Assembly (NCBI GenBank): GCA_003155795.1
Contig: PMEM01000011.1
Coordinates: forward strand, 5,710 to 57,739
Direction: 5' to 3'
From: Gemmatimonadota bacterium
Lineage (GTDB): Bacteria > Gemmatimonadota > Gemmatimonadetes > Gemmatimonadales > Gemmatimonadaceae
Length of the DNA: 52,030 nt
Part shown: piece after piece, positions 28,570 through 37,954 of the stretch
Layout: the number at the start of each line of letters is the position of its first letter
How positions within the stretch are numbered: position 1 is the stretch's first letter
Translations under genes and position numbers: made by a program
The notes under the pieces: model-generated
Seen by the model: the letters and a program-made list of their open reading frames with translations, nothing else
Told to the model about the DNA's origin: nothing
Databases searched by the model: none

Positions 28570-31092
28570 CCGGACAGCACGGTTGGCCTCAACGGGATTC
28601 TCGCAGATAGGTATAAGATCGAGCGAGAAATTGGCCGCGGTGGTATGGCCACGGTTTATCTCGCCCGTGATCTGCGCCACGACTCGAGCGTGGCGGTCAA
28701 GGTGCTGCATCCTGAACTCGCGGCGTTCATCGGTCAGAGTCGCTTCCTCCGCGAGATCCGCGTCACCGCGCAACTGCACCATCCGAATATCCTGCCGATC
28801 TTCGATTCTGGCTACACGGGCACGCTGCATTATTATGTGACGCCGTACATCGATGGGGAGTCGCTCGCCGGTCGCATCGAGCGCGAACATCAACTGCCGC
28901 TCGAGAGTGCTATTGAGATTGCTTGCGAAGTTGCTGACGCACTTGCGGTTGCGCATGCGCGTGGTCTGGTGCATCGCGACATCAAGCCCGGGAACATCCT
29001 GCTTGCACACGGCCACGCCATTGTCGCCGATTTCGGTATCGCGCATCTGGCTGGACCAGAGGCTGACAAGCTCACGGATAGCGGCATAGCGCTCGGCACC
29101 GCGGCGTACATGAGTCCGGAACAGGCGGCCGGCGGGGAGGTCGACGGACGAAGTGATATCTACAGCCTGGCGTGCGTGTTGTACGAGATGCTTGCAGGCA
29201 ATCCGCCGTTCGTTGGCGCGAACGCTCAAGCGGTGATCGCACGACACATGGTGGACGACGCACCACCGATCGGCAGCGTTCGACGGGCCGTGACGCCACT
29301 CATTGAGGAGACGATTCGAAAGGGGATGGCAAAGGCGCCAGTCGACAGATTCGCGACTGCCGAAGAATTTGCGGCTGCGCTAAGGCGCGCCAGCAATGGC
29401 ACGGCGGCAATCGAGTCCCGAGCCGCCGAATCTGGCACTGGCTGGCGGAAGTCAACAAAAAGAATCAGAACGACGAAAGTCATTGCGATGGCGGCGGTCA
29501 TCGCTGTCATCGGAGCGCTGCTGCTACATCACTTCGCTGCAGATGGTACCGTCGGGTCGGCCGGTTCCAGCGGCCAGGATCCGAACAGAATTGCAGTTCT
29601 CTATTTCGAGGATAACAGTCCGGATCACTCAATGGGATATCTCGCGAACGGTTTGACGGAGAGCCTGATCCGCGAACTCAGCGATGTTCCCGTTCTTCAC
29701 GTAGTGTCGCAGAATGGTGTGAAACAGATGCGGGATCGGGCGATACCGCTCGCTCGCGTGGCGTCTGTACTCGGCGTTGGCAGTATCGTTGACGGCAGCG
29801 TCCAGCGATCGGGAGACACCGTGCGCGTTGCTGTCGACCTTGTCGACGCGAATACCGGCCGTCATCTTGACAGCCGCAGTATCGACCGACCCGTTAAGGA
29901 TCTTTTCGGACTCGAGGACGAGGTGTCGCGACAGGTTGTGACTCTTCTTCGTACGCGGTTGGGCGAGGAAATCCGCCTGCATCAGCTTCAGGAAGGGACA
30001 TCGAATGCGGTAGCCCGTGAGATGGTGTTGCGTGCCGAGGATGCTCGCGACCAGGCGACGCGAATCACGACGCATCAAAACGCAGGAAACGCTCAAGACG
30101 CCCTCGTATTCCTGCACGCTGCCGATTCACTGCTCCGTCTCTCACAAAGTGCTGATCCGCGCTGGACACAACCGCCCGTCGCGCGCGGTTGGGTGATGTT
30201 GGACATCGCGTCCGTTTCACCGGTCGCTGAGCAGGGAAACGCGTTCCGCGCCGCGCTGGCTGGCGCGTCGGAGGCGTTGAAACTTGCGCCACGGGACCCT
30301 TATGCGCTCGAGTTGCGCGGAACCGCCCTGTGGAGAATGGCTCTCGCTAAGCCTGCATCTGCTCGCAATCAAGCGGGCGCGCGTCAGGCTGAGCAGGATC
30401 TGCGCGAGGCGGTGTCGCTGCAGCCGGATCTCGCAAGTGCGTGGAGTACGCTGAGTCAGTTGCTACGTATCGACAAGGGTTCGCCCGCGGAAGCCAACGT
30501 CGCGGCGCGTCGCGCGCTTGCAGCGGATGCATACCTGGAGGATGCGCCGACGATCCTGAGTCAACTGTCGATGAGCGAACTGCTTCTGGAAAACTTCCCG
30601 GCCGCCGTGAACGCGTGCCACGAAGGGGGCCGGCGATTTCCATCTGACCGCCGCTTTATGGATTGCCTGCTGAACATCATGCTTGTTGACACTGCGTCGA
30701 ATCAGAGCCCGCGGACAGCCTGGAAGCTGGTTGGTGAACTGGACCGGATTGATCCGCCCAGAAGTGCAAGCGCCGCTGGACGGCCGTACGATCCAATTTT
30801 CCGAAGGATGGTAGCGGCGGCGATCACTGCGCGTGCGGGCGGACGTGACAGTGCACGAGCAGTGATCCGTTGGGCACACTCGCAGGTTGGAAACGACGCC
30901 GATCTCAATACCGATCTCAACTACGATGAGGCTTATGTGCAGCTGGCACTCGGCGAGCCTGACTCGACGTTGCAATTGCTGGGAAGGTACCTTGATGCAC
31001 GACCGGCAATGCGGCCGTACATAGCCCGGGATCCATTGTTCTCCAGGTTGCGGAGCGATGCGCGTTTTACAGCGATGCTTAAAAGTCGGTGA
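28567..31092 (+). CDS. Transmembrane Ser/Thr kinase with TolB-like and TPR domains
   Basis: 841 residues if started at CTG 28567. Kinase domain about 15-275: glycine loop GRGGMATVYL, Lys45 (VAVKVLH), HRD Asp138, DFG at 155-157, GTAAYMSPEQ activation region. One membrane helix at about 305-321. The outer half starts with a TolB-like/FlgO-type domain (about 337-460: IAVLYFEDNSPD, YLANGLTESLIREL, GVGSIVDGSVQRSGDTVRVAVDLVDANTG) and continues with TPR-like helices to the end. Starting at the next ATG (28645) would delete the ATP-binding loop. Probably a membrane sensor kinase; targets unknown. Same architecture as the kinase at 45217-47979. Its 3' end overlaps the convergent unknown gene by 14 bases. 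Confidence 0.88.
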   Translation: MPDSTVGLNGILADRYKIEREIGRGGMATVYLARDLRHDSSVAVKVLHPELAAFIGQSRFLREIRVTAQLHHPNILPIFDSGYTGTLHYYVTPYIDGESLAGRIEREHQLPLESAIEIACEVADALAVAHARGLVHRDIKPGNILLAHGHAIVADFGIAHLAGPEADKLTDSGIALGTAAYMSPEQAAGGEVDGRSDIYSLACVLYEMLAGNPPFVGANAQAVIARHMVDDAPPIGSVRRAVTPLIEETIRKGMAKAPVDRFATAEEFAAALRRASNGTAAIESRAAESGTGWRKSTKRIRTTKVIAMAAVIAVIGALLLHHFAADGTVGSAGSSGQDPNRIAVLYFEDNSPDHSMGYLANGLTESLIRELSDVPVLHVVSQNGVKQMRDRAIPLARVASVLGVGSIVDGSVQRSGDTVRVAVDLVDANTGRHLDSRSIDRPVKDLFGLEDEVSRQVVTLLRTRLGEEIRLHQLQEGTSNAVAREMVLRAEDARDQATRITTHQNAGNAQDALVFLHAADSLLRLSQSADPRWTQPPVARGWVMLDIASVSPVAEQGNAFRAALAGASEALKLAPRDPYALELRGTALWRMALAKPASARNQAGARQAEQDLREAVSLQPDLASAWSTLSQLLRIDKGSPAEANVAARRALAADAYLEDAPTILSQLSMSELLLENFPAAVNACHEGGRRFPSDRRFMDCLLNIMLVDTASNQSPRTAWKLVGELDRIDPPRSASAAGRPYDPIFRRMVAAAITARAGGRDSARAVIRWAHSQVGNDADLNTDLNYDEAYVQLALGEPDSTLQLLGRYLDARPAMRPYIARDPLFSRLRSDARFTAMLKSR

Positions 31093-31564
31093 GGTCGCGG
31101 ATGTGCGCTGAGTCCTGTTGTCCGGAAGTGCTTGGCGTCGAGGTAATAAACTGAATTTCGGAGAGCGGCGGATGGATTATGGCCATTGTCGCCGGATGAT
31201 TGAACGCTGTCATGATGCGCGCGATGTGGTGTGCCGTGGTGAATCGAGCGTAGTAAGGAATTACGAACTTTTCAACGGCTGCTTCACTCCAGAACATTGC
31301 GTCATATTTCCGCTCTACGTGCGATATGCGGTGTCCGTCGCGATCCACTAAAGGAGGATCGATTGTGATGGATTTGAACTCCGGGCGCGATTTGACGTCA
31401 CTCTTCGTATCGCATTCGACAATCAGTTCGTCGTTCTTTGCGAGCGTGGTCTTGACCTCCGGCCCATTCGGCCCCCAAACCACGTACGCCGGTTGGTCGC
31501 GGATTCCATCTGCGGCCTCTGCGAGCTTGCGTAGTTCACTCGCGGTTAATGAACGCTTTGCCAT
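31079..31564 (-). CDS. Hypothetical protein, soluble
   Basis: 161 residues with a strong GGAGG seven bases before the ATG. No signal peptide or membrane helix. The N-terminal half holds LTASELRKLAEAADGI (possible helix) and AYVVWGPNGPEVKTTL; the C-terminal third is Ser/Thr-rich. No family recognised. It is divergent from the aidB-like gene, with 165 bases between them, and overlaps the kinase 3' end by 14 bases. Confidence 0.7.
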   Translation of the reverse strand: MAKRSLTASELRKLAEAADGIRDQPAYVVWGPNGPEVKTTLAKNDELIVECDTKSDVKSRPEFKSITIDPPLVDRDGHRISHVERKYDAMFWSEAAVEKFVIPYYARFTTAHHIARIMTAFNHPATMAIIHPPLSEIQFITSTPSTSGQQDSAHIRDLTDF

Positions 31565-31729
31565 ACGACCACCTCCAGAAAGAGAGAGACCGCAACAATT
31601 TTACGGCGCGTTCAGCGCGTCGATCGGAACGATACGAATGCCATTAGGCGGCCGCTAGCCGGAGGGTACGATTAATCGGACGCCTGGGGCAGAGCGCAAG
31701 GCCGCAGAACCCATCGGAGGGCCGGGCCG

Positions 31730-33415
31730 GTGATCTCCGGTGTAAGTTCCGGAATGGGTACCGCCGATCGATTCAGCACGCATCGGGTCGAGAACCAGCC
31801 TCCGCCACTGGCGCCCTACGATGCCTACGCGACAGATCTGCCCCTGCAAGAGGCGCTGCGCAGGCACGGTGGCACCTGGGCTGAACCGGAGATCGCCGCG
31901 TTCGGACCGATCGCTGGCGGGGAGTTGATGGCCCTCGGTTTTGCGGCGAACGAGAATAAACCGAAATTTCGCCCCTTCGATCAATACGGACACCGAATCG
32001 ACGAGGTCGATTTTCACCCGTCCTACCATCGCATCATGGAAATCGGCATCGCGCACGGGGTGCCCAGCTTCGCGTGGCGGCATGAAGAGCGGCCCGGTGC
32101 GCATGTCGCGCGTGCGGCGCTTGCGTACCTGCACATGCAGCCGGAGCAGGGGAATAACTGCCCGCTCACCATGACTTACGCCTCTGTACCCGTACTTCGG
32201 CATCATTCCGGTCTCGCCGCCGAGTGGGTGCCGCGGGCGACGTCCACGTCCTATGATCAACGATCCATTCCGGCGTGGAGCAAATACGGCAATACGATTG
32301 GAATGGCCATGACCGAGAAGCAGGGCGGTTCCGATGTGCGCCGCAACACAACACGCGCCAATCCTCTCAGTGCCGGCGGACCAGGGCAACTGTACGAGCT
32401 CGTCGGACACAAATGGTTCATGTCCGCACCGATGTGCGACGCATTTCTCGTACTTGCGCAGACGGAAGCCGGACCGGGCTGCTTCCTCATGCCGCGCTTC
32501 GCGCCAAACGGCGATCTCAATGCGGTCCGGATTCAGCGACTGAAAGACAAGCTCGGCGACTGGAGCAATGCAAGCGCCGAGGTCGAACTGCAGGGCGCCG
32601 TCGCGTGGCTGATCGGTGAAGAAGGCCGGGGGATTGCGACCATTCTCGCGATGGTTGCGCTGACTCGGCAGGATTGCCTGATCGGATCAAGCGCGATTAT
32701 GCGTCAGGCGCTGGTACGCGCGGTTCACCATGCACAGTATCGTACTGCGTTCGGCAAGCGATTGATCGAGCAACCGTTGATGCGCAATGTTCTCGCTGAC
32801 TTGTCGCTGGAATCGGAGGCGGCGGTTGCGCTGTCGCTCCGTGTTGCAAGAGCCATTGACGCGAGCCCTCGCGATGTGCGCGAGCGAGCGTTAGCGCGTG
32901 TTGCCACAGCAATTGGTAAGTATTACGTGTGCAAGAGGTGTCCAGCTTTCGTCAATGAGGCACAGGAATGTCTTGGTGGCAATGGCTATATCGAGGAATC
33001 GATTTTACCGCGACTGTATCGCCAGGCTCCAGTGAATTCGATCTGGGAAGGAAGCGGTAACATCCAGTGTCTCGATGTCCTTCGTGCACTGTCGCGTTCC
33101 CCGGAAACGCGCGAGGCGCTGTTCGATGAGATGAATTCGGCGCGTGGTGTGAACGCGGTGCTTGACAGCGAGATCGAGCAGCTGGCCGGTGAACTCGATA
33201 GTGGCGAGAGCATCGAGCCATACGCACGGCGAATTGTGGAACGAATGGCAATCGCGCTGCAGGCGTCGCTACTCGTAAGGAGTGACAACTCTGCGATTGC
33301 GGCGTCGTTTTGTGAATCGCGCATCGGTGGTCGCCCTGGTGCGTTCTTCGGTACGTTCCCGCCTGGCGCGCCGATCGATCAACTGATCAGGCGGGCGTTT
33401 CCGGAACGCGACTGA
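31730..33415 (+). CDS. aidB: AidB-like acyl-CoA dehydrogenase family protein
   Basis: 561 residues; the GTG at 31730 has GGAGG at 31716-31720, while the ATG at 31754 lacks a good site. The acyl-CoA dehydrogenase fold is complete, with the AidB-specific MTEKQGGSDVRRNTT (FAD-binding), GHKWFMSAPMCDAFLVLAQ, and QECLGGNGYIEES with the position of the acyl-CoA dehydrogenase base. AidB is an FAD flavoprotein of the E. coli adaptive response that binds DNA and limits alkylation damage; its real substrate is unsettled. Proximity to the Ada-AlkA/SRAP genes (4.7 kb away) fits that role, though they are separate transcripts. Confidence 0.9.
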   Translation: MISGVSSGMGTADRFSTHRVENQPPPLAPYDAYATDLPLQEALRRHGGTWAEPEIAAFGPIAGGELMALGFAANENKPKFRPFDQYGHRIDEVDFHPSYHRIMEIGIAHGVPSFAWRHEERPGAHVARAALAYLHMQPEQGNNCPLTMTYASVPVLRHHSGLAAEWVPRATSTSYDQRSIPAWSKYGNTIGMAMTEKQGGSDVRRNTTRANPLSAGGPGQLYELVGHKWFMSAPMCDAFLVLAQTEAGPGCFLMPRFAPNGDLNAVRIQRLKDKLGDWSNASAEVELQGAVAWLIGEEGRGIATILAMVALTRQDCLIGSSAIMRQALVRAVHHAQYRTAFGKRLIEQPLMRNVLADLSLESEAAVALSLRVARAIDASPRDVRERALARVATAIGKYYVCKRCPAFVNEAQECLGGNGYIEESILPRLYRQAPVNSIWEGSGNIQCLDVLRALSRSPETREALFDEMNSARGVNAVLDSEIEQLAGELDSGESIEPYARRIVERMAIALQASLLVRSDNSAIAASFCESRIGGRPGAFFGTFPPGAPIDQLIRRAFPERD

Positions 33416-33444
33416 TACTCAGAATCCAGAGATACCAGCGCCGA

Positions 33445-33690
33445 CTATTTGGGCGGTGCGACGCGCCCGATTCGAATGCGCCACACTTCGGGGCCGTCCT
33501 CGAGCGTATCCCAGCTGAACTCACCAGCGTTTTCGGCCGCGAACTGGTACCATAGCGGTTTAGGGTCGTGGTCGTTGACGAGTATGTATGCACTTCCTGT
33601 TTCGAGTGCAGCGAAGGTGTCGAATATGATTTCGTGGCGCACCTTCGGAGTCTCCGGGCGCACATCGATGATACGATCTTGTGAGGGCAT
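33445..33690 (-). CDS. DUF2249 domain protein
   Basis: 81 residues. The whole chain is a DUF2249 domain: IDVRPETPKVRHEIIFDTFAAL, LVNDHDPKPLWYQF and EDGPEVWRIRIGR. The fold resembles small TusA/SirA-like proteins; such genes often lie near hemerythrin or nitrogen-oxide genes, but none is seen here. It follows an unknown small gene by 11 bases. Function unknown. Confidence 0.9.
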   Translation of the reverse strand: MPSQDRIIDVRPETPKVRHEIIFDTFAALETGSAYILVNDHDPKPLWYQFAAENAGEFSWDTLEDGPEVWRIRIGRVAPPK

Positions 33691-33701
33691 TTGGATTCCG
33701 T

Positions 33702-33953
33702 TCAGGACTGACGATCAAGCGCTTCGAGCTTCTGCTCGACGCGGGAGAGATAATGAAGCGTGCCGTTCAGTCGCTCGGCATCGTCTGGATAGCGATGCCT
33801 GAGGAGTGACCAGGCTTCTGCGGCAAGACGTGCGGCATCAGATGGTTGACCCGCGTTCCCGAGTTGTCGGCACGCGCGCGCGAGTATACGTGTAAGCGCA
33901 TCAACGAGCGGTGCGTCTGCGTCTGGCGACGGCACTTCCGCCATGGGCGACAT
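33702..33953 (-). CDS. Small helical protein upstream of DUF2249
   Basis: 83 residues from the ATG at 33953. A longer frame to 34142 reads through the REP-like repeat and is not believable coding sequence. The protein is Ala/Leu/Arg-rich and mainly helical (LVDALTRILARACRQLG, ARLAAEAWSLLRHRYPDDAERLNGTLHYLSRVEQKLEAL). No family recognised; the 11-base gap to the DUF2249 gene suggests a joint transcript and possibly a joint function. Confidence 0.65.
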   Translation of the reverse strand: MSPMAEVPSPDADAPLVDALTRILARACRQLGNAGQPSDAARLAAEAWSLLRHRYPDDAERLNGTLHYLSRVEQKLEALDRQS

Positions 33954-34018
33954 AAGCGTACTTCGTGAATAATGCGCCGGATGGCGCGTGGGACAGGACT
34001 GATTGCACTGGACAGACC

Positions 34019-34194
34019 GGATTCCCGGTCGCGCGGGGATGGGCGCCGTCCAGATGGGTACTTCGGAATATACATGGACGTCCCGCCGCGTCATCCCGTC
34101 GACGGTCGGACGTCTGTCATCCCGCCGAAGGTCGGGATCCATGTTTTACTCTGAGCGTCGTCACAAATGGATTCCCGCTTTCGCGGGAATGACG
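34019..34194. repeat. Cluster of four REP-like palindromic units
   Basis: Related units of about 25 bases built on GTCATCCCG / CGGGAATGAC: 34019-34045, 34089-34112, 34116-34140 and 34167-34194. The last is a clean hairpin (ATTCCCGC, loop TTTC, GCGGGAAT at 34171-34190) and abuts the stop codon of the CDF gene, so it may also end the copper operon. Units 1 and 4 are in similar form, units 2 and 3 are degenerate. Confidence 0.75.
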
Positions 34195-35151
34195 CTAGAT
34201 CACCTCGACAGGCGCTTGCATGCACTCATGTGGCCCCTTGCCGCGTTCTATCTGGATAGTTGCGTGGCCGATGCCGAAGCGCTTGCCCAGTTCCTGGCAA
34301 GTTCCGATCAGCATCGAGTCATCATCGCCGACGGTCGGTTTCACGAGGTGTGCGGTGAGAGCGACGTCTGTTGTGCTCATCCCCCAGATGTGCAGGTCGT
34401 GAACGTCGGTCACGTCGGGTATGGCACGGAGATAGGCTTCTACTTTAGTCAGGTCCACGCTTTCCGGCACCGCATCAAGTGCGAGATGCAGCGACTCCCT
34501 TAGCAGACTCCATGTACCCACGGTTATTACAACAACGATCAGAAGACTCACGACTGGATCTACCCAGAGCCATCCCGTGACACCGATTATGACGCCGGCA
34601 ATCACTACGCCAAATGAGACCGCTGCGTCAGCTGCCATGTGGAGGAAAGCGCCGCGAATGTTGAGGTCGCCCTTACGGCCGGCGACGAACATCAATGCCG
34701 TAGCGAGATTGATCGCGATTCCAAGTGCGGCTACCCAGACTACAGTCCTGCTGTTAACGATGTCGGGATTCTGGAAACGAAGGATCGCCTCCCATGCAAT
34801 GGCTCCAACAGTGATGAGCAGGAAGATGGCGTTAGCCAGCGCGGCCAGGATAGAACTGCGCCGCATGCCATAGGTGTGCTTACGCGTCGGCAGCCGCATT
34901 GCGAGGAGTGCGGCAACCCAAGCGAGCGCGAGCCCCAGGACGTCGCCAAAGTTGTGTCCGGCGTCAGCTACGAGTGCGAGTGAATTGGATCGCAACCCGT
35001 AAACAACTTCCATGATTACAAAAGCAAGGTTGAGCGAAATCCCGATCGCGAATGCAGTGTTGTAATTGGCCGGTCCGTGCGGATGACTGTGTCCGGCGTG
35101 ACTATGGCCGCCGTGCGAATGTTGCGCCTGGACCACCGGCATGGCTCCCAC
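34195..35151 (-). CDS. Cation diffusion facilitator (CzcD/ZitB-like)
   Basis: 318 residues with GTG start at 35151 overlapping the csoR stop (TAGTG); ATG at 35142 is possible. His-rich N-terminus (HSHGGHSHAGHSHPHG), six membrane helices, the metal site Asp63/His66/Asp70 in ADAGHNFGD on helix 2 and HMAAD on helix 5, then a cytoplasmic domain with DVHDLHIWGMS. CDF proteins export Zn2+, Co2+ or similar ions by proton exchange. Here it is the last gene of a copper-type operon, which is unusual company. The metal is not provable from the sequence; the HxxxD/DxxHxxxD set is typical for Zn2+. Confidence 0.93.
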   Translation of the reverse strand: MGAMPVVQAQHSHGGHSHAGHSHPHGPANYNTAFAIGISLNLAFVIMEVVYGLRSNSLALVADAGHNFGDVLGLALAWVAALLAMRLPTRKHTYGMRRSSILAALANAIFLLITVGAIAWEAILRFQNPDIVNSRTVVWVAALGIAINLATALMFVAGRKGDLNIRGAFLHMAADAAVSFGVVIAGVIIGVTGWLWVDPVVSLLIVVVITVGTWSLLRESLHLALDAVPESVDLTKVEAYLRAIPDVTDVHDLHIWGMSTTDVALTAHLVKPTVGDDDSMLIGTCQELGKRFGIGHATIQIERGKGPHECMQAPVEVI

Positions 35152-35471
35152 TAGCGACTATGCTTGTACATCATGTCTACCAGCTCGTCATACATGGCAC
35201 TGGCCTCTTCCTCGCCCGATTTGATCGCTGAGGTAGCACAGTACTTGAGATGGTTTCGCATGAGTTCTCTTCCGACGGCGCGCAGTGCTTCATGTGCAGA
35301 GGATATCTGCGTCATTATATCCGCGCAATAGCGTTCTTCCTCAACCATTTTCTGGATTCCACGGATCTGCCCCTCGATCCGGCGCAACCGCTTGAGATTA
35401 CGCTCCTTCGAGTCGCTGTCGACGCCGACTGCCTTCCGTGGTTCGCTCGCAGTCCCAGTAGCCGATGCCAT
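35151..35471 (-). CDS. csoR: CsoR family copper-sensing repressor
   Basis: 106 residues, all-helical. The three Cu(I) ligands of CsoR are in place: Cys in RYCADIMTQ, then His and Cys in RNHLKYC. The family start KERNLKRLRRIEGQIRGIQKMVEEE is clear. Apo-CsoR binds a C/G-rich palindrome and is released by Cu(I). A perfect box of this kind lies in the promoter at 38632-38649, upstream of copZ, so this gene probably regulates its own operon. It lies 71 bases after copA and is joined to the CDF gene by a one-base stop/start overlap. Confidence 0.95.
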   Translation of the reverse strand: MASATGTASEPRKAVGVDSDSKERNLKRLRRIEGQIRGIQKMVEEERYCADIMTQISSAHEALRAVGRELMRNHLKYCATSAIKSGEEEASAMYDELVDMMYKHSR

Positions 35472-35542
35472 TGTTCAGCTGCCTCAGTTTGTGTGGTTCG
35501 AATTTTCGTTCATGTCGTTCCAGTCATGCGTCGCACTTGATA

Positions 35543-37942
35543 TCACGCGATTTGCGCGCCCCGTAGCCGCAGGCTGTTGCTGACTACGCTCACCGAGCTG
35601 AACGCCATGGCCGCACTCGCCAGTATCGGACTCAGCAAGATTCCAAGCGATGGGTAGAGCACTCCTGCAGCTATCGGGATCCCGATCACGTTATACGCGA
35701 ACGCCCAGACGAGATTCTGTTTCATTGTGCGCATTGTCTTTCGCGACAGCTCCATTGCCTGAGCCGCCGCACCAAGGTCGCCGCGCATCAACACGACGTC
35801 CGCGGCTTCGGCGGCCACGTCTGTACCGGTGCCAATCGCCATTCCTATGTCGGCCTGTGCAAGTGCGGGCGCGTCATTGATCCCGTCGCCCACCATCGCC
35901 ACAATTTTGCCTTGACTCTGTAGTCGCTTGATCTCGGCTACCTTCCCGTCGGGTAGAACGCCGGCGACGACTCTATCGATGCCGGCTTCGCTTGCGATGG
36001 CACGCGCTGTTTGCTCGTTGTCTCCGGTCAGCATTATAACGTCGAGCCCCATTTGACGGAGCCGTTCCACCGCCGCGCGCGACGATTGCCTGATGGGATC
36101 TGCGACCGCGACAAATGCCACTGCCGAACCGTCAATCGAGAAATACATCGGCGTGCGGCCACGCGCTGCGAGTTCTGCCCCGCGGGACTCCAGCTGCGTA
36201 ATATCAACCGCATGCTCCTGCATCAAGGCCGCATTGCCGGCGAGTAGCGTCATGCCATCCACCACGCCGGTCGCACCTCGCCCGGATACAGCGGCGAAGG
36301 ATGTAGCAGTGGATAGAGCCAGATTGCGATCCTTCGCGTAACGCACTATCGCGTCGGCAAGTGGATGTTCGGAAGACGCTTCGAGTGATGCAAAGACCCG
36401 CAACACTTCGTCATCGCTGCGATTCGCCTGCGGGTTCGTAGCAAAGTCAGTCACAACCGGCTGACCTTTGGTCACGGTGCCGGTCTTGTCGAGGACGACT
36501 GTGGTTACATCCCCGGCCCGCTGCAGTATCTCGCCGCCCTTGATAAGCACGCCCAACTCGGCGCCCTTGCCGGTTGCGACCATCACTGCGGTAGGAACCG
36601 CGAGGCCCATTGCGCATGGGCAGGCGATGATGAGCACCGCCACAGCCGCCGCGAATGCGCGAACCAGCGGTGCACCGCCGCCCGTGACGTCGACCGATAC
36701 AAACCAGACGACGAACGTGATCACGGCGAGCGAGATAACAACAGGAACGAAGATACCGCTCACTGTGTCAGCCAACTTCTGGATCGGGGCGCGCGAACCC
36801 TGCGCATCGCGCATCAGCTTGACGATCTGCGCAAGCACGCTGTCGCTGCCGAGCGTTGTCGCTTCGTAGCGAAAGCTCCCTGTTCGGTTGATGGTACCAC
36901 CGATCACGCGGTCGCCGACTTTCTTGCTGACGGGGAGTGATTCACCTGTGAGCATGGATTCATCAATCGCGCTTTCACCTGAGACTATTTCACCATCGAC
37001 CGCCACGCGCTCGCCGGGTCGGACCACCACCGTATCGCCGCGCTGCACCGAGTCGACCGGGACGTCGACTTCCCCACCATCCCGGACTACCCGCGCTGTT
37101 TTGGGCTGAAGATTGACGAGTGATCGGAGTGCATCCGAAGTGCGGCTCTTCGCCCGGGCTTCGAACGCGTTGCCCATGAGGATGAGCGCGATGATGAACA
37201 CCACGGCCTCGTAGTACACATCCGGCGACACGCCATGTGAGATGAAAAATTCAGGCGCAACGGTCGCGATTACCGAGTAGATGAATGCCGCTCCTGTACC
37301 GACGGCAATCAAGGTATTCATGTCCGCCGAATGGTGACGAAAGCTCGCCCAGGCACGGACGTAGAAATGTCGACCGGCCCAGGCCATCACGGCCGCGGTG
37401 ACAACGAGCAGCAAGTACGACAGCACTCGCGGATCAATCTGATATGCCCACGGTGTGATCCGTTCGAGCACGGGAGTGAGCGACGTCATCACCCAGCGCA
37501 TGAATGGGTCCGCTACCGGACCGCCCATGGCGTGCGCATCGGCCGCCATCAGGGGCATCGAAAAGATCATTGCAAGCACGGCTATCACGCCGGCAACGAC
37601 GGCCTTCAGTCGAAGGTCATGGAATTCCTCAGCCTGCGCGCGGTCGCGCGCTTCCTGCTCCTCGAATGCGGATTGATCCGGCGAAGCAAGCTCGGCGCCG
37701 TAGCCAGTCGCGCGAATCGCCTGTACCAGATTATCAGGTCTGACAATGGTGGGGTCGAAGGTGACAGTTGCATTCTGCATCATCAGATTGACTGACGCGT
37801 CCACGACACCGGGTTGCTTCTGAAGCGCTTTCTGGACATGCGCCTGGCATGCCGCGCATGTCATTCCACTTACAGGTATGCGTATGTGTTCTGATTTCGG
37901 CGGTGGCGGTGCGTCGATCGGGCGCTCGAGAGTTGCTGTCAT
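35543..37942 (-). CDS. copA: Copper-exporting P1B-type ATPase CopA
   Basis: 799 residues, inner-membrane Cu(I) efflux pump. One N-terminal heavy-metal domain with GMTCAAC (Cys29, Cys32), eight predicted helices, the intramembrane CPC motif ([15 protein letters not shown]), TGE actuator loop (MLTGESLPV), phosphorylated Asp in [15 protein letters not shown] nucleotide site and [11 protein letters not shown]. The last helices carry FAYN and [14 protein letters not shown], which define the Cu(I) subgroup. Between copZ/cupredoxin and csoR, 12 bases after the cupredoxin stop. Confidence 0.96.
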   Translation of the reverse strand: MTATLERPIDAPPPPKSEHIRIPVSGMTCAACQAHVQKALQKQPGVVDASVNLMMQNATVTFDPTIVRPDNLVQAIRATGYGAELASPDQSAFEEQEARDRAQAEEFHDLRLKAVVAGVIAVLAMIFSMPLMAADAHAMGGPVADPFMRWVMTSLTPVLERITPWAYQIDPRVLSYLLLVVTAAVMAWAGRHFYVRAWASFRHHSADMNTLIAVGTGAAFIYSVIATVAPEFFISHGVSPDVYYEAVVFIIALILMGNAFEARAKSRTSDALRSLVNLQPKTARVVRDGGEVDVPVDSVQRGDTVVVRPGERVAVDGEIVSGESAIDESMLTGESLPVSKKVGDRVIGGTINRTGSFRYEATTLGSDSVLAQIVKLMRDAQGSRAPIQKLADTVSGIFVPVVISLAVITFVVWFVSVDVTGGGAPLVRAFAAAVAVLIIACPCAMGLAVPTAVMVATGKGAELGVLIKGGEILQRAGDVTTVVLDKTGTVTKGQPVVTDFATNPQANRSDDEVLRVFASLEASSEHPLADAIVRYAKDRNLALSTATSFAAVSGRGATGVVDGMTLLAGNAALMQEHAVDITQLESRGAELAARGRTPMYFSIDGSAVAFVAVADPIRQSSRAAVERLRQMGLDVIMLTGDNEQTARAIASEAGIDRVVAGVLPDGKVAEIKRLQSQGKIVAMVGDGINDAPALAQADIGMAIGTGTDVAAEAADVVLMRGDLGAAAQAMELSRKTMRTMKQNLVWAFAYNVIGIPIAAGVLYPSLGILLSPILASAAMAFSSVSVVSNSLRLRGAQIA

Positions 37943-37954
37943 CCTGATGTTCCG

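Noticed and set aside
33954..34142. N-terminal extension of the small helical gene
   Set aside because: The extension is translated REP-like repeat and is not plausible protein.
34019..34194. CRISPR array
   Set aside because: The repeats are palindromic, degenerate and irregularly spaced, without spacers of uniform length, and no cas gene is near.
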